Of a stretch of DNA of 64,000 nt, positions 24,546 through 38,821 are shown piece by piece; positions within the stretch are counted from its first letter, which is position 1; each line of letters starts with the position of its first letter. Source of the DNA: Diabrotica undecimpunctata. Lineage: Eukaryota; Arthropoda; Insecta; Coleoptera; Chrysomelidae. Location of the stretch: NCBI RefSeq assembly GCF_040954645.1, contig NC_092809.1, positions 84,728,573 through 84,792,572 of the forward strand, given 5' to 3'. The notes below the pieces were generated by a model. That model searched no databases, was not told where the DNA came from, and was given only the letters and a program-made list of their open reading frames with translations. The position numbers and the translations under genes were made by a program.

Positions 24546-25760
24546 TTATGTTTCTATAACTTTGTTGTAATTTCTCGGCCTATATTCGTTTGTTGTTCTG
24601 GGATATTGGTTTCTCTGGTCATAATTTGCTTGGTATCTTCTTTCTGGTCTATGATATTGGTCATTCTGTCTTCTATTTCTCATTTGCCTTCTTTTCGCCT
24701 CTTTTAACTGTAAAAATTGGCATAAACTCTCAATATCTTGATAGTTTCTTAAAATCACGTGATCCTCCAAAGTTTCCTCAAAATGTCTGCTGATCATTTC
24801 TACCAGCTGTTCGGTAGAATATTTGTATTCCAGATATTTTGAATTATTGTATATCTGTAATGCATATCTTTCTTCAGATATCCCCATTTCCTCAGTATAC
24901 TTTCCATTTTGTAGTTCTTGATTAATTTCCCTTTGTTTATTTTTCCCCCAGAAATAGTTGAGGAATTTGTTTTCGAAATCTGTCCAATTTTCAAATTCGT
25001 CCCCTTTGCTTTCGTACCAGAACGCTGCTTCTTCTTTCAGATGGTTCCTAATTGTTTCTTTGCCATCGTCAAAATCTCCAATATGTTGCAATTTGGTTTT
25101 TAAATTTTTAACAAATGGTACTGGATGTGTCGTTCTAGTGTCCCTGCCAAATTGTACTTTCGCTTCGCTTGTGCTATGGATGATAACTTCTTTTCTCTCT
25201 CCTCCTCTTTGTTGTTCTATTTCTGCAATATGTTTTTCATTTTGCTTTAATCTAATTTCTACTTCTTTCCTGTCTTCTTGTAGCGCCCTTAGAAATTTTT
25301 GTTCCAACTATTCTAATTCCTTTTTCTGGACAATCTTGATTTCCTTCATCGTGTTTTCTACTTTCTTTTCTTGTTCTCCCATTTTATTTTTAATTTCATT
25401 AATCTCTTCTATCTGTTGTATCATTTCTCTTTTTATCTCCTCTACCCATCCTTTAATTTTCTGTTCATAATTTTCCAAACGCTGTTCTATATTCCTGTTG
25501 TTTTCTTCTATTGTTTGTTTTGTTTCATCTATTTTTACTGATGTTTCTTTTTGGTTTTTCTCTATTGTTTGTGTCTGTATTCGCATCATTGCTAATAATT
25601 TTTCTAACATCCCTGTTTCATTTCTTTCCTCCATTATTGTAGCATTTCCTTCATTATCCGATCCTTCTTCAACAATTGTTTCTTCTTCTCTGTTATCCTC
25701 CTTCCTTTCTTGCATTTTGCTTTGACTCCTTGTGGTCGACATGTTGTTTCTTTTCGTTAC
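24546..25760 (-). pseudogene. Gag of the minus-strand LTR element, split by an in-frame stop
   Basis: The N-terminal part (ATG at about 25742, MSTTRSQSKMQERKEDN) is acidic, then a long coiled coil. A TAG at 25308-25310 interrupts the frame; the same frame continues with a retrotransposon Gag core (AAFWYESKGDEFENWTDFEN, about residues 90-110 of the second part, with the F..FL..YF pattern) and ends in an Arg/Asn/Tyr-rich tail. No zinc knuckle is visible; the basic tail may bind RNA instead. The stop appears to be a single-base lesion since both sides stay in frame. Confidence 0.8.
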
Positions 25761-26111
25761 TGTTTTTGTCCCCGCCAAATGTGAAATTTTACAACACTCT
25801 ATATGTTGCAGAACACGACAAATATTTCTCCCCAAATTTAATAAATTTTCACGACAAATATCAAATATGCAATCAGTGAAATTCAAATAATTCAAAATAA
25901 ATATCAAATGTACGATTGGTAAAATAAAATCAAATAATTCAAAGCAATAAATCTTCAATAAATACGATCACTCAATAAATCAAATTTTTGTCAAATGGAA
26001 AATTGTCAAAATAATTTAAAATTTAAAATTCATTCAAAATCTCCGGACCACCTGTAATTATTCCGTCTCTCTTTCCCTATCATCAAATGTAAAGCTTGCG
26101 ATATTTTAAAA

Positions 26112-26128
26112 CCCCACGTTGGGCGCCA
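26112..26128 (-). promoter_or_regulatory. primer-binding site complementary to tRNA-Lys
   Basis: The plus strand CCCCACGTTGGGCGCCA is identical to the 3' end of insect tRNA-Lys(CUU) including CCA, as I know that tRNA. The minus-strand RNA therefore carries its complement (TGGCGCCCAACGTGGGG) just inside the 5' LTR. This fixes orientation of the element and primer identity. Confidence 0.8.
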
Positions 26129-26129
26129 G

Positions 26130-27772
<1,643 letters not shown>

Positions 27773-27924
27773 TTATATACAACATATTACATTGGCATAA
27801 CTGCGTTATGCCTTAGTTAACAACTAAGTTAATTATATTTTAAATACAGAACTTGTATTGTTTTTTTACTTTATTGTACAAAACGTTGACTTTTTCAGTT
27901 GTGTTAATACTAATATTGTTGTAG

Positions 27925-28930
27925 GTAATGCTGCATTGGAAAGTCTGGAGCTACTCGATTAAAAAAAAAATTATATGCAATAAGCAGTTTGACCAAATAT
28001 ATCTGAATGCAAAATATTTACCCGCTACTGCTGTACCAAAAAAATACAGTGAGGAAGAAGAGAAAGGTTCGTTACCGATATCACGAGCTTTGCATACGTA
28101 TTCGACAACAAAACAACCATCAACCAGTGCCAATACTGTTTAGCACAGTGATAATTTTGAACTAATTTAGCAACGGCAACTGATGTGCCGTTATCACCAT
28201 TGCTCAAGAAAATCGATTTCATAATTATCATACACATCAAAGGTAATTAAATATATATTAATATATTTAATAAATATATTAATATATTATATTTTTAATA
28301 TATATATACATTTAGATGCATCTCGAATACGAATTGATCTTCTGAAAACTTGTATAAGAGCAATAAAAAAGAGTGTGGTTAAGATTAGGATAAAATCTGT
28401 ACAAATCTGTGCACCAAAGCCACAACTCAGTTTTCTGCTGCGTTACTGAGAATGCAGTTGTATAAGAGAAACCAAAAGTAGTCCCCAATAGGAAAAAAAA
28501 CTGCTGTTGAGATTTTTTATAAAGGACCTAGCACTTATAAATTTCTTCGTCAAAAATGAGTTGCTTTACGAGCGGTTTCAACACTAAAAACATGGATTTT
28601 AAACTTCACCTGAAACTCCGGTTTCAATAAAAAAATATTTGATAATATAAAAATTAAAGCCTAAAAAGAAAAAATCAATTGTATTATTCGATGAGATGGC
28701 CATTAGAAGAACGATAGAGTACAATACAAAACTTGATATTATTAAAGGTTTTGAGAATATTGGTAACAACAGGAAAAAATAAATTTTGGCTGGGGAGGCA
28801 TTGGTGCTAATGATTCGAGGTATTTTTAGCAATTGGAAAATACCTATAGCTTATTTCTTAACAGAAAATGGCATAGGAACTACAATACTACTGTACTACT
28901 GTCTGAGTAAATAACTGTGTAATCCTCAAA
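27925..28930 (+). pseudogene. P-element/THAP9-like transposase relic
   Basis: Successive frames read like P-element transposase in the right order: ICNKQFDQIYL..ATAVPKKY (28000-28040) resembles the C-terminal half of a THAP zinc finger with its AVP box, with a histidine replaced by glutamine. TAVEIFYKGPSTYKFLRQ and VSTLKTW (28500-28590) follow, then DEMA-like and GFENIGNN segments (28690-28770), and LMIRGIFSNWKIPIAYFLTE (28808-28868), close to the conserved RGLxxxWKxPIAYF motif. Frames are broken repeatedly and the C-terminal half is absent. No terminal repeats were identified. Confidence 0.7.
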
Positions 28931-29052
28931 GTCGCTCCAGTATAGATTATACTAAAATATTTGTTAATTTATTTGATTCTGTATATTTAGGAATTATGAT
29001 TCTTGGTATTTTTATCAAATTTTTGTACGGAAATTTATAAATTGGTAGTAAT

Positions 29053-29274
29053 TTATTTTTGTATAATTCTGTACATAAATCCTGGTTTCAATAAATGCAT
29101 TTGTAAGTGGGGGTGAATTTTTATTTTCCAATATTTATAAGTTAAGTTTTCAATGTTTAATAAAGCCAGATTAGTTAAAAGGTTTGACTCAGTGTGTCTT
29201 ATCTTCATACAGTATTTTTGTGCTAATAGTTGTCTACGTAATTCTAATGGGATTTTATTACACACTGATAGCAT
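29053..29274 (-). pseudogene. small non-LTR RT-RNase H linker fragment
   Basis: The minus-strand frame contains IPLELRRQLLAQKYCMKIRH, which matches the linker between RT and RNase H in I-type elements (compare LPLSFRRQYLSLTYAAAV in the copy at 16868-22401). Only about 70 codons remain and nothing else of the element is nearby. Confidence 0.5.
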
Positions 29275-29367
29275 AACGTTTGTTGGAGTTCTTAAGCATC
29301 TGTATCACGTATCTTGTATTGTAAACGATCTAATATTTTTAAAATACCTATTGCTTGTTGATACATC

Positions 29368-29404
29368 GTGGACTGCGGTTGTTGATCCAACAGCCGTAGT
29401 CCAA
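29368..29404. repeat. hairpin-forming inverted repeat
   Basis: GACTGCGGTTGTTG and CAACAGCCGTAGTC are separated by ATC and pair with two G-T type mismatches. It ends a minus-strand non-LTR fragment; role unknown. Confidence 0.5.
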
Positions 29405-29409
29405 GAGTG

Positions 29410-29721
29410 AATACTCGTACATTGCTTATTATAGTTCATAAAAACAATGTTACAATCCACTTTTTTAACTATTACTGTAAACAATTTTGTTTTGTTTTTT
29501 ACCTTGTATTATTATTTTGTTATTATTGTTTATGCGTAAATTTTAGAACTTTGATTAGTGTTATAAAACTATTAAAATAACGCGAATTCAATCTTTTCAA
29601 TATCTATCACTTTGTAATGTAAAATTATTTCTTTAATAAACAGCTCAGATCGGCCGAATTGATTAAAAAAACATTTTTATGTATGTAAACAGATAGACAA
29701 AAATGGTGTGTGTATATAAAT
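29410..29721. other. AT-rich interval without recognised gene
   Basis: No coding potential or repeat structure recognised. Confidence 0.4.
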
Positions 29722-29940
<219 letters not shown>

Positions 29941-30790
29941 TAGTACTATTTATTTAAGTTTTGCTAATTATTGGTCCTTTTTACGCAACGCATAGATTTG
30001 TCCCCGAATATGTGTTGCCTTCTGTTGTGGTATATCAATCTGTTTATTTGTTTCAAAAATATTCTCAAAAAACCATACGTTCAAATTTACTATATTTTTA
30101 AACCCCATTTTAAGGGTTAAAAATTAAAAATTTAATTTTTCCAAAATATCCATTGTTTAAAAAGATTTTTTTTAAAACAATTGTGATACTTAACTGAAGA
30201 CTCACAGATAAATCCCCTGATGAGTCTTCTAAGACGATGGCAAGCGATTCTATTTTGATTAAATGTTTAATAATTTTCTTACACATCAAATAAACAAATT
30301 AAATATCTGGTAAACTAATAAATATTAAAAAAAAGGCAACATTTACCTACATCATTTAAATAGATTACTGACAGATTTAAATTTAGCAAGTCTCACATTA
30401 TAAAAAACAATTTTAAAGATTCTCTCGAAATATTTAAATTATTTTTCACCAGACGAATACAATGGAAATAACAATAAGCGTTTTATTTAAATCTCATATT
30501 TTCTTCACAATATGGCATATGTGTACAGGTTTGTATTGGAGAATGGACAGATGAAAATATATTCGAGTAGAATTCTTCATAAAATTAAACTTCTGTTAAT
30601 AGTTTTTGAAATTTATTACTACAGGCCGCCACCTGACGGTAGATTAAAAGTCAAACACTTTGCTGGTAGGTTGTCTAACTATTCTTTTTTAAATTTAGTT
30701 AGTCTATTTAGTTACACTTAGTCTGTATTAGTTTGTCTAAATCTTTCGAAAGCGAATGACGCAGTAAATGCGATCAGGTATTTGGTAAAC
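29941..30790. other. AT-rich interval without recognised gene
   Basis: No long frame with recognisable homology. A frame at 30512-30721 has no recognised relatives. GGCCGCCACCTGACGGTAGA at 30625 is the only GC-rich spot. Confidence 0.4.
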
Positions 30791-33130
30791 ATGGCTTATA
30801 ATACAAATTCTCGTATTACAAAAATTATTGAGATGTGTTTATTAGAAAATAAACAGTCGTCTTCTAATAATGTAAGTATTTTAATGTTTAATTTTATGTG
30901 GTAACTAATTGCTGAATTTTTGTGTACAAGAAATTAAAAAATAATCTAACTAAAATGTAAAATGTAAAAAAATTAGCTCTTATATTAGTAATTAATGTAT
31001 GCTTTATAATAAATTTAATTTTTTAGGTAAGCACAGAGGTTAACATTTTGGATGAATAGTTTCTCACTAGTGTAGAACTGACTGATATTGAATCAGCTTC
31101 ATATCCAGGCCCCTCTGGAAGTAAAGTAAATTGGAAAATACTCCTATGCTGAATGTATTAGCTTCTGAAGTAACTCGTGGTGATGATTTTAGTTCTGGAT
31201 CTAACGATTTGTGGGAACCATCAGATTCTGAACATGAACATGAAAAAGCGGATTCCGAAGACCTTCAAAACGAGTTAGACGATCACTTTCCTTTGACGCA
31301 AATAGCTGCAAAAAAAAAGAGAAAAATGGGCCAGGGTCCAATGCAATGGAAATTAAGAAAAATCGTTCTGAGAAAAAAAGAAAGTGTGAGGAATACGTTA
31401 CTGCTAAAGGTAAGAGCATTTCAGCTAAAATTTCGATACCTGTGTCCAAAAACTGTCGAACAAAATGTTATGAAAAGACTGCCAATGTTGATCTAAAGCA
31501 AACTTTTAGAGACTACAGAAACTTATTTAGCAAGTTTAATAACAGTAAAACCTAAAGAAAGAACACAATGTGGTAACACAGTCAAAAATAGACACTTTAC
31601 AGTTCTTTATAAGTTGGAGAATATGGATGGTAATATCTGTAAATGTTGCTTTTTAAAAGTATTTGGCGAAACCAAAGGTTTCTTAGATGACGTTGTTAAA
31701 AAAAAAAAGAAAGCATCTCCTACTTCTATTATACTTAAGTCCGATTTAAGCCATATGCAGCCTTCAGGTAACAACCGATCAGAAGCAGACTTCTCATTTG
31801 CTCGAAATTTTATTAATATATTTCCAAGATTTAAAAGCCACTACAGTAGAAGACATACTTCAAAGAAGTATTTAGGGAAAGAATTAAATTTACAGATCTT
31901 ATATACGCTATATAAAGAAAAATTCAATGGCACAAAATCTAATAAAACTGACACTCCCTTGAGTGTCAGTGTTTTTCGAAACATATTTAAAAATCTTAAT
32001 TTAAAGTTTAAAAAGCCATCTAATGACATTTGCAAAACCTTTGATTCATTATTTCTGAAAATAAAAAGCTGTCCCTCCGAAGAAGAAAAATAAAGCTTAG
32101 AAAATGAACGCTAGCAACACCAGGATAAGGCTTCCCTTCATTATAGAAAAAAACTAGGCGACAAAGAAAAAAGTATGCGGAGCTTAGGCAAGCTTGTAGT
32201 AGTTGCATTTTATTTGCAGAAGTGTTACACCTAATTTGACATCTAGTGTGGCTTTCTATAAAAGAAAGTTATGGGCTTTCAATTTGACGATCCGCAATAT
32301 TACTATAAAACGGACATCCTGTTATGTGTGGCACGAAGGTGTAGCTCAACGAGGAGCTGATGAGATCGCATCTATTTTAGTTTATTAAAGACTTACCAGA
32401 ACAGGTAGAAAAACTAGTCCTGTATTCTGATACGTGAACAGGTCAAAACCGAAATAACATATTACCGATTATGTTTTTAAAAGCACTTGAAGAAGAGGAA
32501 ACTCTAAAAGAAATTCATCATAAGTTCCTAGTTCCTGGTCATATTCATTTAGAATGTGATACAGACCATGTTACCATAAAGAGATTTGTGAAAAAAAGAA
32601 ACACCACAATTTCAGTTCCACAGGACTGGGTATCAATAATTAAAATTATGAGCCCTCATTTTGATGTAAAATTTATGAAACAAACTGACTTTTTTGGATT
32701 TTACAAACTACTAATAACGCATTTTATAAAAAGAAATGTTGATAAAGATAAAAATCTTTTTGTTTGGAACAGCATATTTTGGCTATATTACAAAAAGGAT
32801 ACTGATATAGGCTTCAAATACACATTAGATCCCGATGAACCGTTTCGTTTAATGTCAATGCTAAGAAGAGGCAGGTCAACTTCCATGTCTAATATTCAGA
32901 TAGTTATAATATATAAATACTTATAATGATCTTCCACCCATAGACTATTTTAAATATAAAAATATTCTCGACTTACTACCCTTTATATATCCAATCTATC
33001 ACGGATTTTACCAATCGCTTAAACACACTCAAACCAATACCACACAATATACAAGCGACGGTGATGAAAATTTGGTGCAAGTGAAGCCATATATTTCCAT
33101 AGCACTGTTTTCCAATAAAATAAATAATAT
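30791..33130 (+). pseudogene. DDE-type transposase-like gene relic, family unassigned
   Basis: An ATG at 30791 opens a 27-codon segment ending at a splice-donor-like AAT|GTAAGT (about 30871). After an AT-rich intron-like stretch ending TTTTTTAG (31026) the coding remains continue in several frames: an acidic stretch and Lys-rich nuclear signal (31131-31555), a Cys-containing segment ICKCCFLKVFGE and FARNFINIFPRFKSHYS (31614-32093), AFYKRKLWAFNLTI and WHEGVAQRGADEIASI (32240-32380), DTC/W-GQNRNN (about 32430-32460), LVPGHIHLECDTDHVTIKRF (32529-32588) and LPPIDYFKYKNILDLLPFI (32930-32985). The acidic residues in the SD.GQNRN and CDTDH motifs are likely catalytic. The overall pattern belongs to a large group of insect transposon proteins whose superfamily I could not name. 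At least four frame breaks. Confidence 0.6.
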
Positions 33131-33139
33131 TAAAAATAA

Positions 33140-33270
33140 ATTGATCAATAATGACAAGAATAATTAACCAGAAATAATTAACTTTATTAAAAATAAAAGA
33201 AATATTAATGTTAAAATTGCCCTACTGAAAAACATGCATTTTGGAGTTGTCATATGTCTCCCAAAGACCA
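33140..33270. other. AT-rich tail after transposase relic
   Basis: Nothing recognised; it may hold the transposon's 3' end. Confidence 0.3.
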
Positions 33271-33271
33271 C

Positions 33272-33972
<701 letters not shown>

Positions 33973-34080
33973 GCCCCCGTTGAAGCGCTGGCTTTAACAC
34001 AAATAAACAGATCATATTATGACCAGATAGCATGAGGAAGAAGAGAAAATACACTACAATAATTTTTATCTTATACTAAC

Positions 34081-34740
34081 TTAATTTAAATCGTCATTGG
34101 GTAGAGGACACAATTTAGTAATAGAGCGCTTGAAGACTCCATCTTTAGTTTTGATTGAGTCAATTCTTACTCTTCCATCTTTTCCGGGAAATACCTCAAT
34201 AACTCTTGCTAGTACCCAATAAAGAGGAGGAGTGTTGTCTTCAATAAACAAGACGAGATCGTTGGGTTCTAGGTTTTTGTGCAGGAGAAACCATTTAGGG
34301 CGATTTTGAAGTCTGTTCAAATAGTCGATAGACCATTTTTTCCAAAACACTTGTTGGAGTTTGGACAAATGTTGCCATAAATTTAATCTGTTTTCGGGAA
34401 TATGGATCACATCTTTTTCAGGGAATGAGGTAAGAGATTGTCCAATCAAGAAGTGTCCAGGAGTAAGATAAGTAAAATCGGGAGGGGTCATTTGAAAGGG
34501 AGCAAAGAGGCCGGGAATTGAGCACAGCTTCAATTTGAACGAGAACTGTGGTGAATTCTTCGAACGTAAGCTTAACATTGCCCAGGAGCCTACGCATATG
34601 ATGCTTTGCGCTCTTTATAGCACTTTCCCAAATACCATCATGGTGAGGGCTCGAGGAACTATGTTTTTCAGCGAATATGGGACGAGGCCAAAAATTCTTT
34701 AATAGAACGGGAGCTTTCCTTTTCCTTTAAAAACTTATAG
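34081..34740 (-). pseudogene. BEL/Pao integrase C-terminal domain (DUF5641-like)
   Basis: The minus-strand frame 34578-34081 contains LTPGHFLIGQSL, LWQHLSKLQQVFWKKWSIDY, NDLVLFIEDNTPPLYWVLAR and KDGRVRIDSIKT, the conserved order of the domain at the C-terminus of BEL/Pao Pol. Upstream to about 34740 the integrase core continues in other frames, with several breaks. Confidence 0.85.
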
Positions 34741-34840
34741 AGTTCAAACAGCTGGTTGCGAGCACCAAGAAAGAAAGTTCGTAGCGTTGTCACTGAATAT
34801 TGTCTGAGGGAGGCCTCTACGGCTAATAAAGCGTTTACGG

Positions 34841-35464
34841 TTAATAAAGCGAAACGACTTCAATATGAACCGCTCGAGTCGACAAGCAAACGAACAGAGC
34901 AATATACGATTTTATTAAAGGAGCCTTGCAAAGGTTGAAAGCCTTTATCTGAAAGGGACCGCCAAAATCTAATCCGACATAAGTAAACACTCGAGAGGAG
35001 TTTAAACGTTCTTTTGGTAAATCTGCCGTAATCTGGGTAGCGGGTTTGGCACGAAACTTAAAACAAACTAAACATTGGTGAATGACCTTGGTGACTTCTC
35101 GTAGTCCATTTAAAGGCCAATATTTGAGACGAATTTGGGACAAAGTATTTTGAGGACCTGAGTGACAAAGTAGTCTGACATGTTCTCTGTGAAGAATGAG
35201 ACGAACTACACGATTTTTTGAGGGAAGGAGAAGAGGGTATCTTTGATCAAAGGTAGCGTCTGAGTTTCTAAGGCGGCCTTCCACCTGGAGCATTTCATTC
35301 TCATCCAAAAAAGGATTTAGGGGTAAAACACACTTATTAGATAGAGAAGTTGGAATACTGGAGCATCTTAATAATCTAAGTTTAGCGTTTTGAAGTTCGT
35401 TGACTTCAAGGGTATCAGTTAACTTGCGAGAAAGCGCTTTAGCATTATTAGCAAATCTAAACAT
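34841..35464 (-). pseudogene. BEL/Pao integrase zinc-binding and core start
   Basis: LHREHVRLLCHSGPQNTLSQ and IHQCLVCFKFRAKP (H-x3-H ... C-x2-C) form the integrase zinc-binding domain. YVGLDFGGPF carries the first catalytic aspartate of the core. The remaining core acids are lost in broken sequence between 34740 and 34930. Upstream VEGRLRNSDATFDQRYPLLL is the usual BEL RNase H-integrase linker. Confidence 0.9.
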
Positions 35465-35469
35465 ACCGG

Positions 35470-36080
35470 CTAAAGTTTAAAACCTAAAACCTTATTAGAG
35501 CAATTATCTGAAGCTATGACATAATAGGAGTTCGAAGAGAGAGAAGAAATATTTTTTAGAAACGAGTCCGAGTTAGAACACCATTTATGTAGAGAAATAC
35601 ATGTTGTTCCAAAAAAACTAGTTAATTCCTTGTGAGCTTCGAGGAGAGTTTGCTCATCATTAGCACCGTAGTAAATGTCATCAATATAACAACTATTTTG
35701 AAGAGCATCACCGCCCAGGAGATATTCAGTTTGATGAATATTTGCCAGTTCCATTAAACAGCGAGTACTCTGAAAACTATCGCTTGTAGTTCCATATGTA
35801 ACTGTTTACAGTCCAGGCACTCAATATCCTTTTCCGAGGAGTCACGCCAACGTATGTTTAACAGAAAGGTTTGATCAGAATTGATTTTAACCTGTCTTTA
35901 CATCTTTTGTATATCAGTTGTAAAGTAAAATGTCAAAAAGTTCCGGTTGAAGAGTAGGGCGTTTGAGTAGAATATCATTTGAACGAATAACTACTAGAAC
36001 TTTTCATTGAACATTCGAAAACAACCCTAAATTTTGTTGATTCTTCCTTTAATACACAGTGATGCGGGAGAAAATATTTA
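35470..36080 (-). pseudogene. BEL/Pao reverse transcriptase, decayed
   Basis: The catalytic box reads CYIDDIYYGAND (about 35680-35700; usual YVDD). AHKELTSFFGTTCISLHKWC matches the conserved segment after it. Upstream to 36080 RT fingers are visible only in fragments with stops, and part of the palm and the RNase H are missing. Confidence 0.8.
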
Positions 36081-36084
36081 TTTT

Positions 36085-36990
36085 CTAAATTTCCATTAGT
36101 AAGAGAGAGAGAGGGACTATTCTAGCATGTTCGAGAAGAATATATTCACTAATGAAAGAGTTATATTGAACGTAAGTATTTTCATTTTTTAAGAGCCTAT
36201 TTTTTAAATTAATAAATCTCTTTAGAGCTTTTTTAAAAGATTCACCTAATTTTTTATGCGCATTTTGGCAGACAAGTGAAAGATTTACTTGAAAACGACC
36301 CGAAGGTAAAATACGAGTGGTTTTATTAAATATTTGTTCAGCCAATTCCTCATCGGGGGTTAATTTACTAACGTAAGAAACTTCTTCAATCTCGAATAAT
36401 TGTTGAATCAATTTATCTAAATTATTCTCTTCGGATTCGGACTGAACAAAGAGAGAAACATTTGAATAAAAAATAGCCAAGTTTGAACATCGATGAAAGA
36501 CATGAGGGGGAAGAGTACCAAAAATAACATAACCTAAGTGGGTATTCTGAAGAATGGGAAGATTCTTTCCTAAACGAATGAATCCATCAGTCAATAATTC
36601 GCTATAGATGTCACCAGCTAGAAGCAAATCAATTTTACCGGGAACAGAGTACGAGGGATCTGCGAGAGTGAGATTAGGTGGAACATTTATTTTGCTTCTA
36701 TCTAGGGTAGCTTTAGGAAGCCTGCAAGTTATACTATCAAGTACAGCAAAAGAAGTTTTGAAAGTTCTATCCTTCACATTATAGGGAAAAAATTCTATGT
36801 TAATCATTTGATTTGACAGTGAGGTGTTTTAGGATATGGTTGATATCTGACTCTGTTTATAATAAGGGGTGAGGTTTAACTTCTCAACCAAATCAAAAGA
36901 AATAAATTAAGGTTGACTCCCATTATCTAGAAGCGCTCTGGCATGCATAGGTCTGCCATCTTTAGAATACACTGTCACTAAAGCGGAAGC
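36085..36990 (-). pseudogene. BEL/Pao aspartic protease region
   Basis: At about 36905-36985 the minus strand reads DGRPMHARALLDNGSQP, where DNG replaces the usual DSG catalytic triplet. After a break, frame 36807-36085 carries VPPNLTLADPSYSVPGKIDL, LLAGDIYSELLTDG and NTHLGYVIFGTLP, the typical protease-to-RT region of Pao-type Pol. Confidence 0.85.
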
Positions 36991-36993
36991 CAA

Positions 36994-37800
36994 CTATACA
37001 TCACTTTTAACTGATAAAGCAGAGAGAGAAGTGGCTGTATGAGAATCTGCAGTGTTTTGTACTTCTAAAGGAGGTTTGAACGAACTGGTAGAAGCTTCGT
37101 TTTGGGTATAAGTATTATAAGAAGGCGGAGTAGATATTTGAGCGACACGACTGGAAGAACCTTGAGAATGTTTGGGAGCTTGAGCGTTGCGATCAATCGG
37201 AAAAGATTGCCTATTCATGTTGCTACAGGAAGAGACATTTTCAGAGGTACTATGCAAGAGCGAGTGATGTCTTTTCTTACATATACTACATGAGCGTAAA
37301 GAATTGCAATCTTGAGAAAAATCTGTGTTACCCAAACAATTACAACAAAGTTTCTTACCTTTTACAAAAAATTTTTTAAAAAATTAAATCTTTCCTGTAA
37401 AGAGAGACATTTAAAATCATTACACTGATAAATTTTATGCGAATTACTTTTACAACTTTTACAACAACATATACAACTAGTACCCGAAAAAGAGTTTGTT
37501 TGTAAGTTAAGCGATGAAAACAAAGATGTTTTTAATTTAGGTTTATTAAATTTTTTATCATAATCAGAACCGTTTAATTTTTCTTGTATATCACATTTTT
37601 TCTCGAGCAAACTAAAAAACTGTAAGAGAATATTTAAAGACTTTGAACCTACTTTGTAAAAATACTTCGATCAATAGTAAATCCCAATGTTCGATAGGTA
37701 CAGACATATTTTTAAGAGCAAGTAAAGTTTGTTTACATAGAGTTAAAAATTGTCGTAATGATTTTGCATTACTTTTAGCTAAAGATTGAGCCTTTAACAA
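36994..37800 (-). pseudogene. BEL/Pao Gag C-terminus with zinc knuckles
   Basis: Frames 37335-36994, 37610-37362 and 37800-37612 together give the Gag end: RQFLTLCKQTLLALKNMSVP and HWDLLLIEVFLQSRF, a Cys-rich segment CICCCKSCKSNSHKIYQC, and CNSLRSCSICKKRHHSLLH, whose C-x2-C...H-H pattern is typical of BEL Gag. The N-terminal Gag and 5' LTR were not found to the right, so the element seems truncated near 37810. Confidence 0.8.
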
Positions 37801-37810
37801 TTTTTGGATA

Positions 37811-38805
37811 TGTTAACTAATCACAAGCGATTTATTTTATCACAGCTTCTCAATTTAGTTTAAAAACCAACATTAGTTCTTTAACTAATTCTTTAAATTA
37901 ATTGTGTAAATGTCTTTCTAAAAATAATATGAAATATGTATAAAACCTACCATTCACATTTATGAAAATCTTTTAAACAAAAAGAAAGACAGTGGATAAT
38001 TTCCTAAATCTTGTCTATAATACTGCTATAAATAAACACATAACATGGTTTCCATGTGACATAACAGTTGACATAGACAGGTAGCATAGATTGATTAATT
38101 CCGTGGTAGTGGACAGGCGTAGGGCAATTTTAAATAAAAAATTGAATTATCTAATTATATTAATATTATATTTACGAGTGTGTGTAGACAAGAAAAATTA
38201 TGTTTAAAAAAATAATAAATGAATTATTTCTTTTAAAATTAATTTTGAGGTATTGATATAATATTAAATATCAGAAAAAGGAAGGTAATCAAAATTTTTA
38301 GAAAACTAGAATGAACTTAAATGGCGATTAAAGAAGTAATTTATGAGTTATATACTAGAGAATATTATAAAAAGTATTTATATAAGGGCATCCTTAAAAA
38401 AATTAGCATAATAGTTTGTTTAAAAGTTCTTATTTTGCAATTTATTTGGTTATTTTGATAGTTGTGATGTTATAAATAGATTAAGATGAGTAAATTTGTT
38501 ATATTGGGACATTTTGTGAATGAAAGTGATATGGGACAGTGAATCCAGATGAAGTTGAATAGAAAGTGGACATTTGAAATAATAATTATGGATTAAAATA
38601 ATGTTATTTACTAATTTAAGATATTTAATTTATATAAATGTTCTTATTTTGATCTGAAAAGCATAAATTTCGATAAAAATTCGAAATAGAAAAAAAGAAC
38701 GTTCTAGAAGTTTAAAAATAAAACGTCAAAAATTCTAATATATCAAAATAGAAATAATCTAACTTCTTTTCGTTCGAGAATTTTCGCGAGCATTAAAATA
38801 TCTCT
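37811..38805. other. AT-rich interval without recognised gene
   Basis: No recognisable coding sequence. This is the pre-insertion DNA left of the R1-type element. Confidence 0.4.
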
Positions 38806-38821
38806 AAGTACGCTGTAACTT

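Noticed and set aside
23078..25725. Ser/Phe-rich plus-strand frames
   Set aside because: They are the antisense of the Glu/Lys-rich gag, protease and coiled-coil frames of the minus-strand LTR element.
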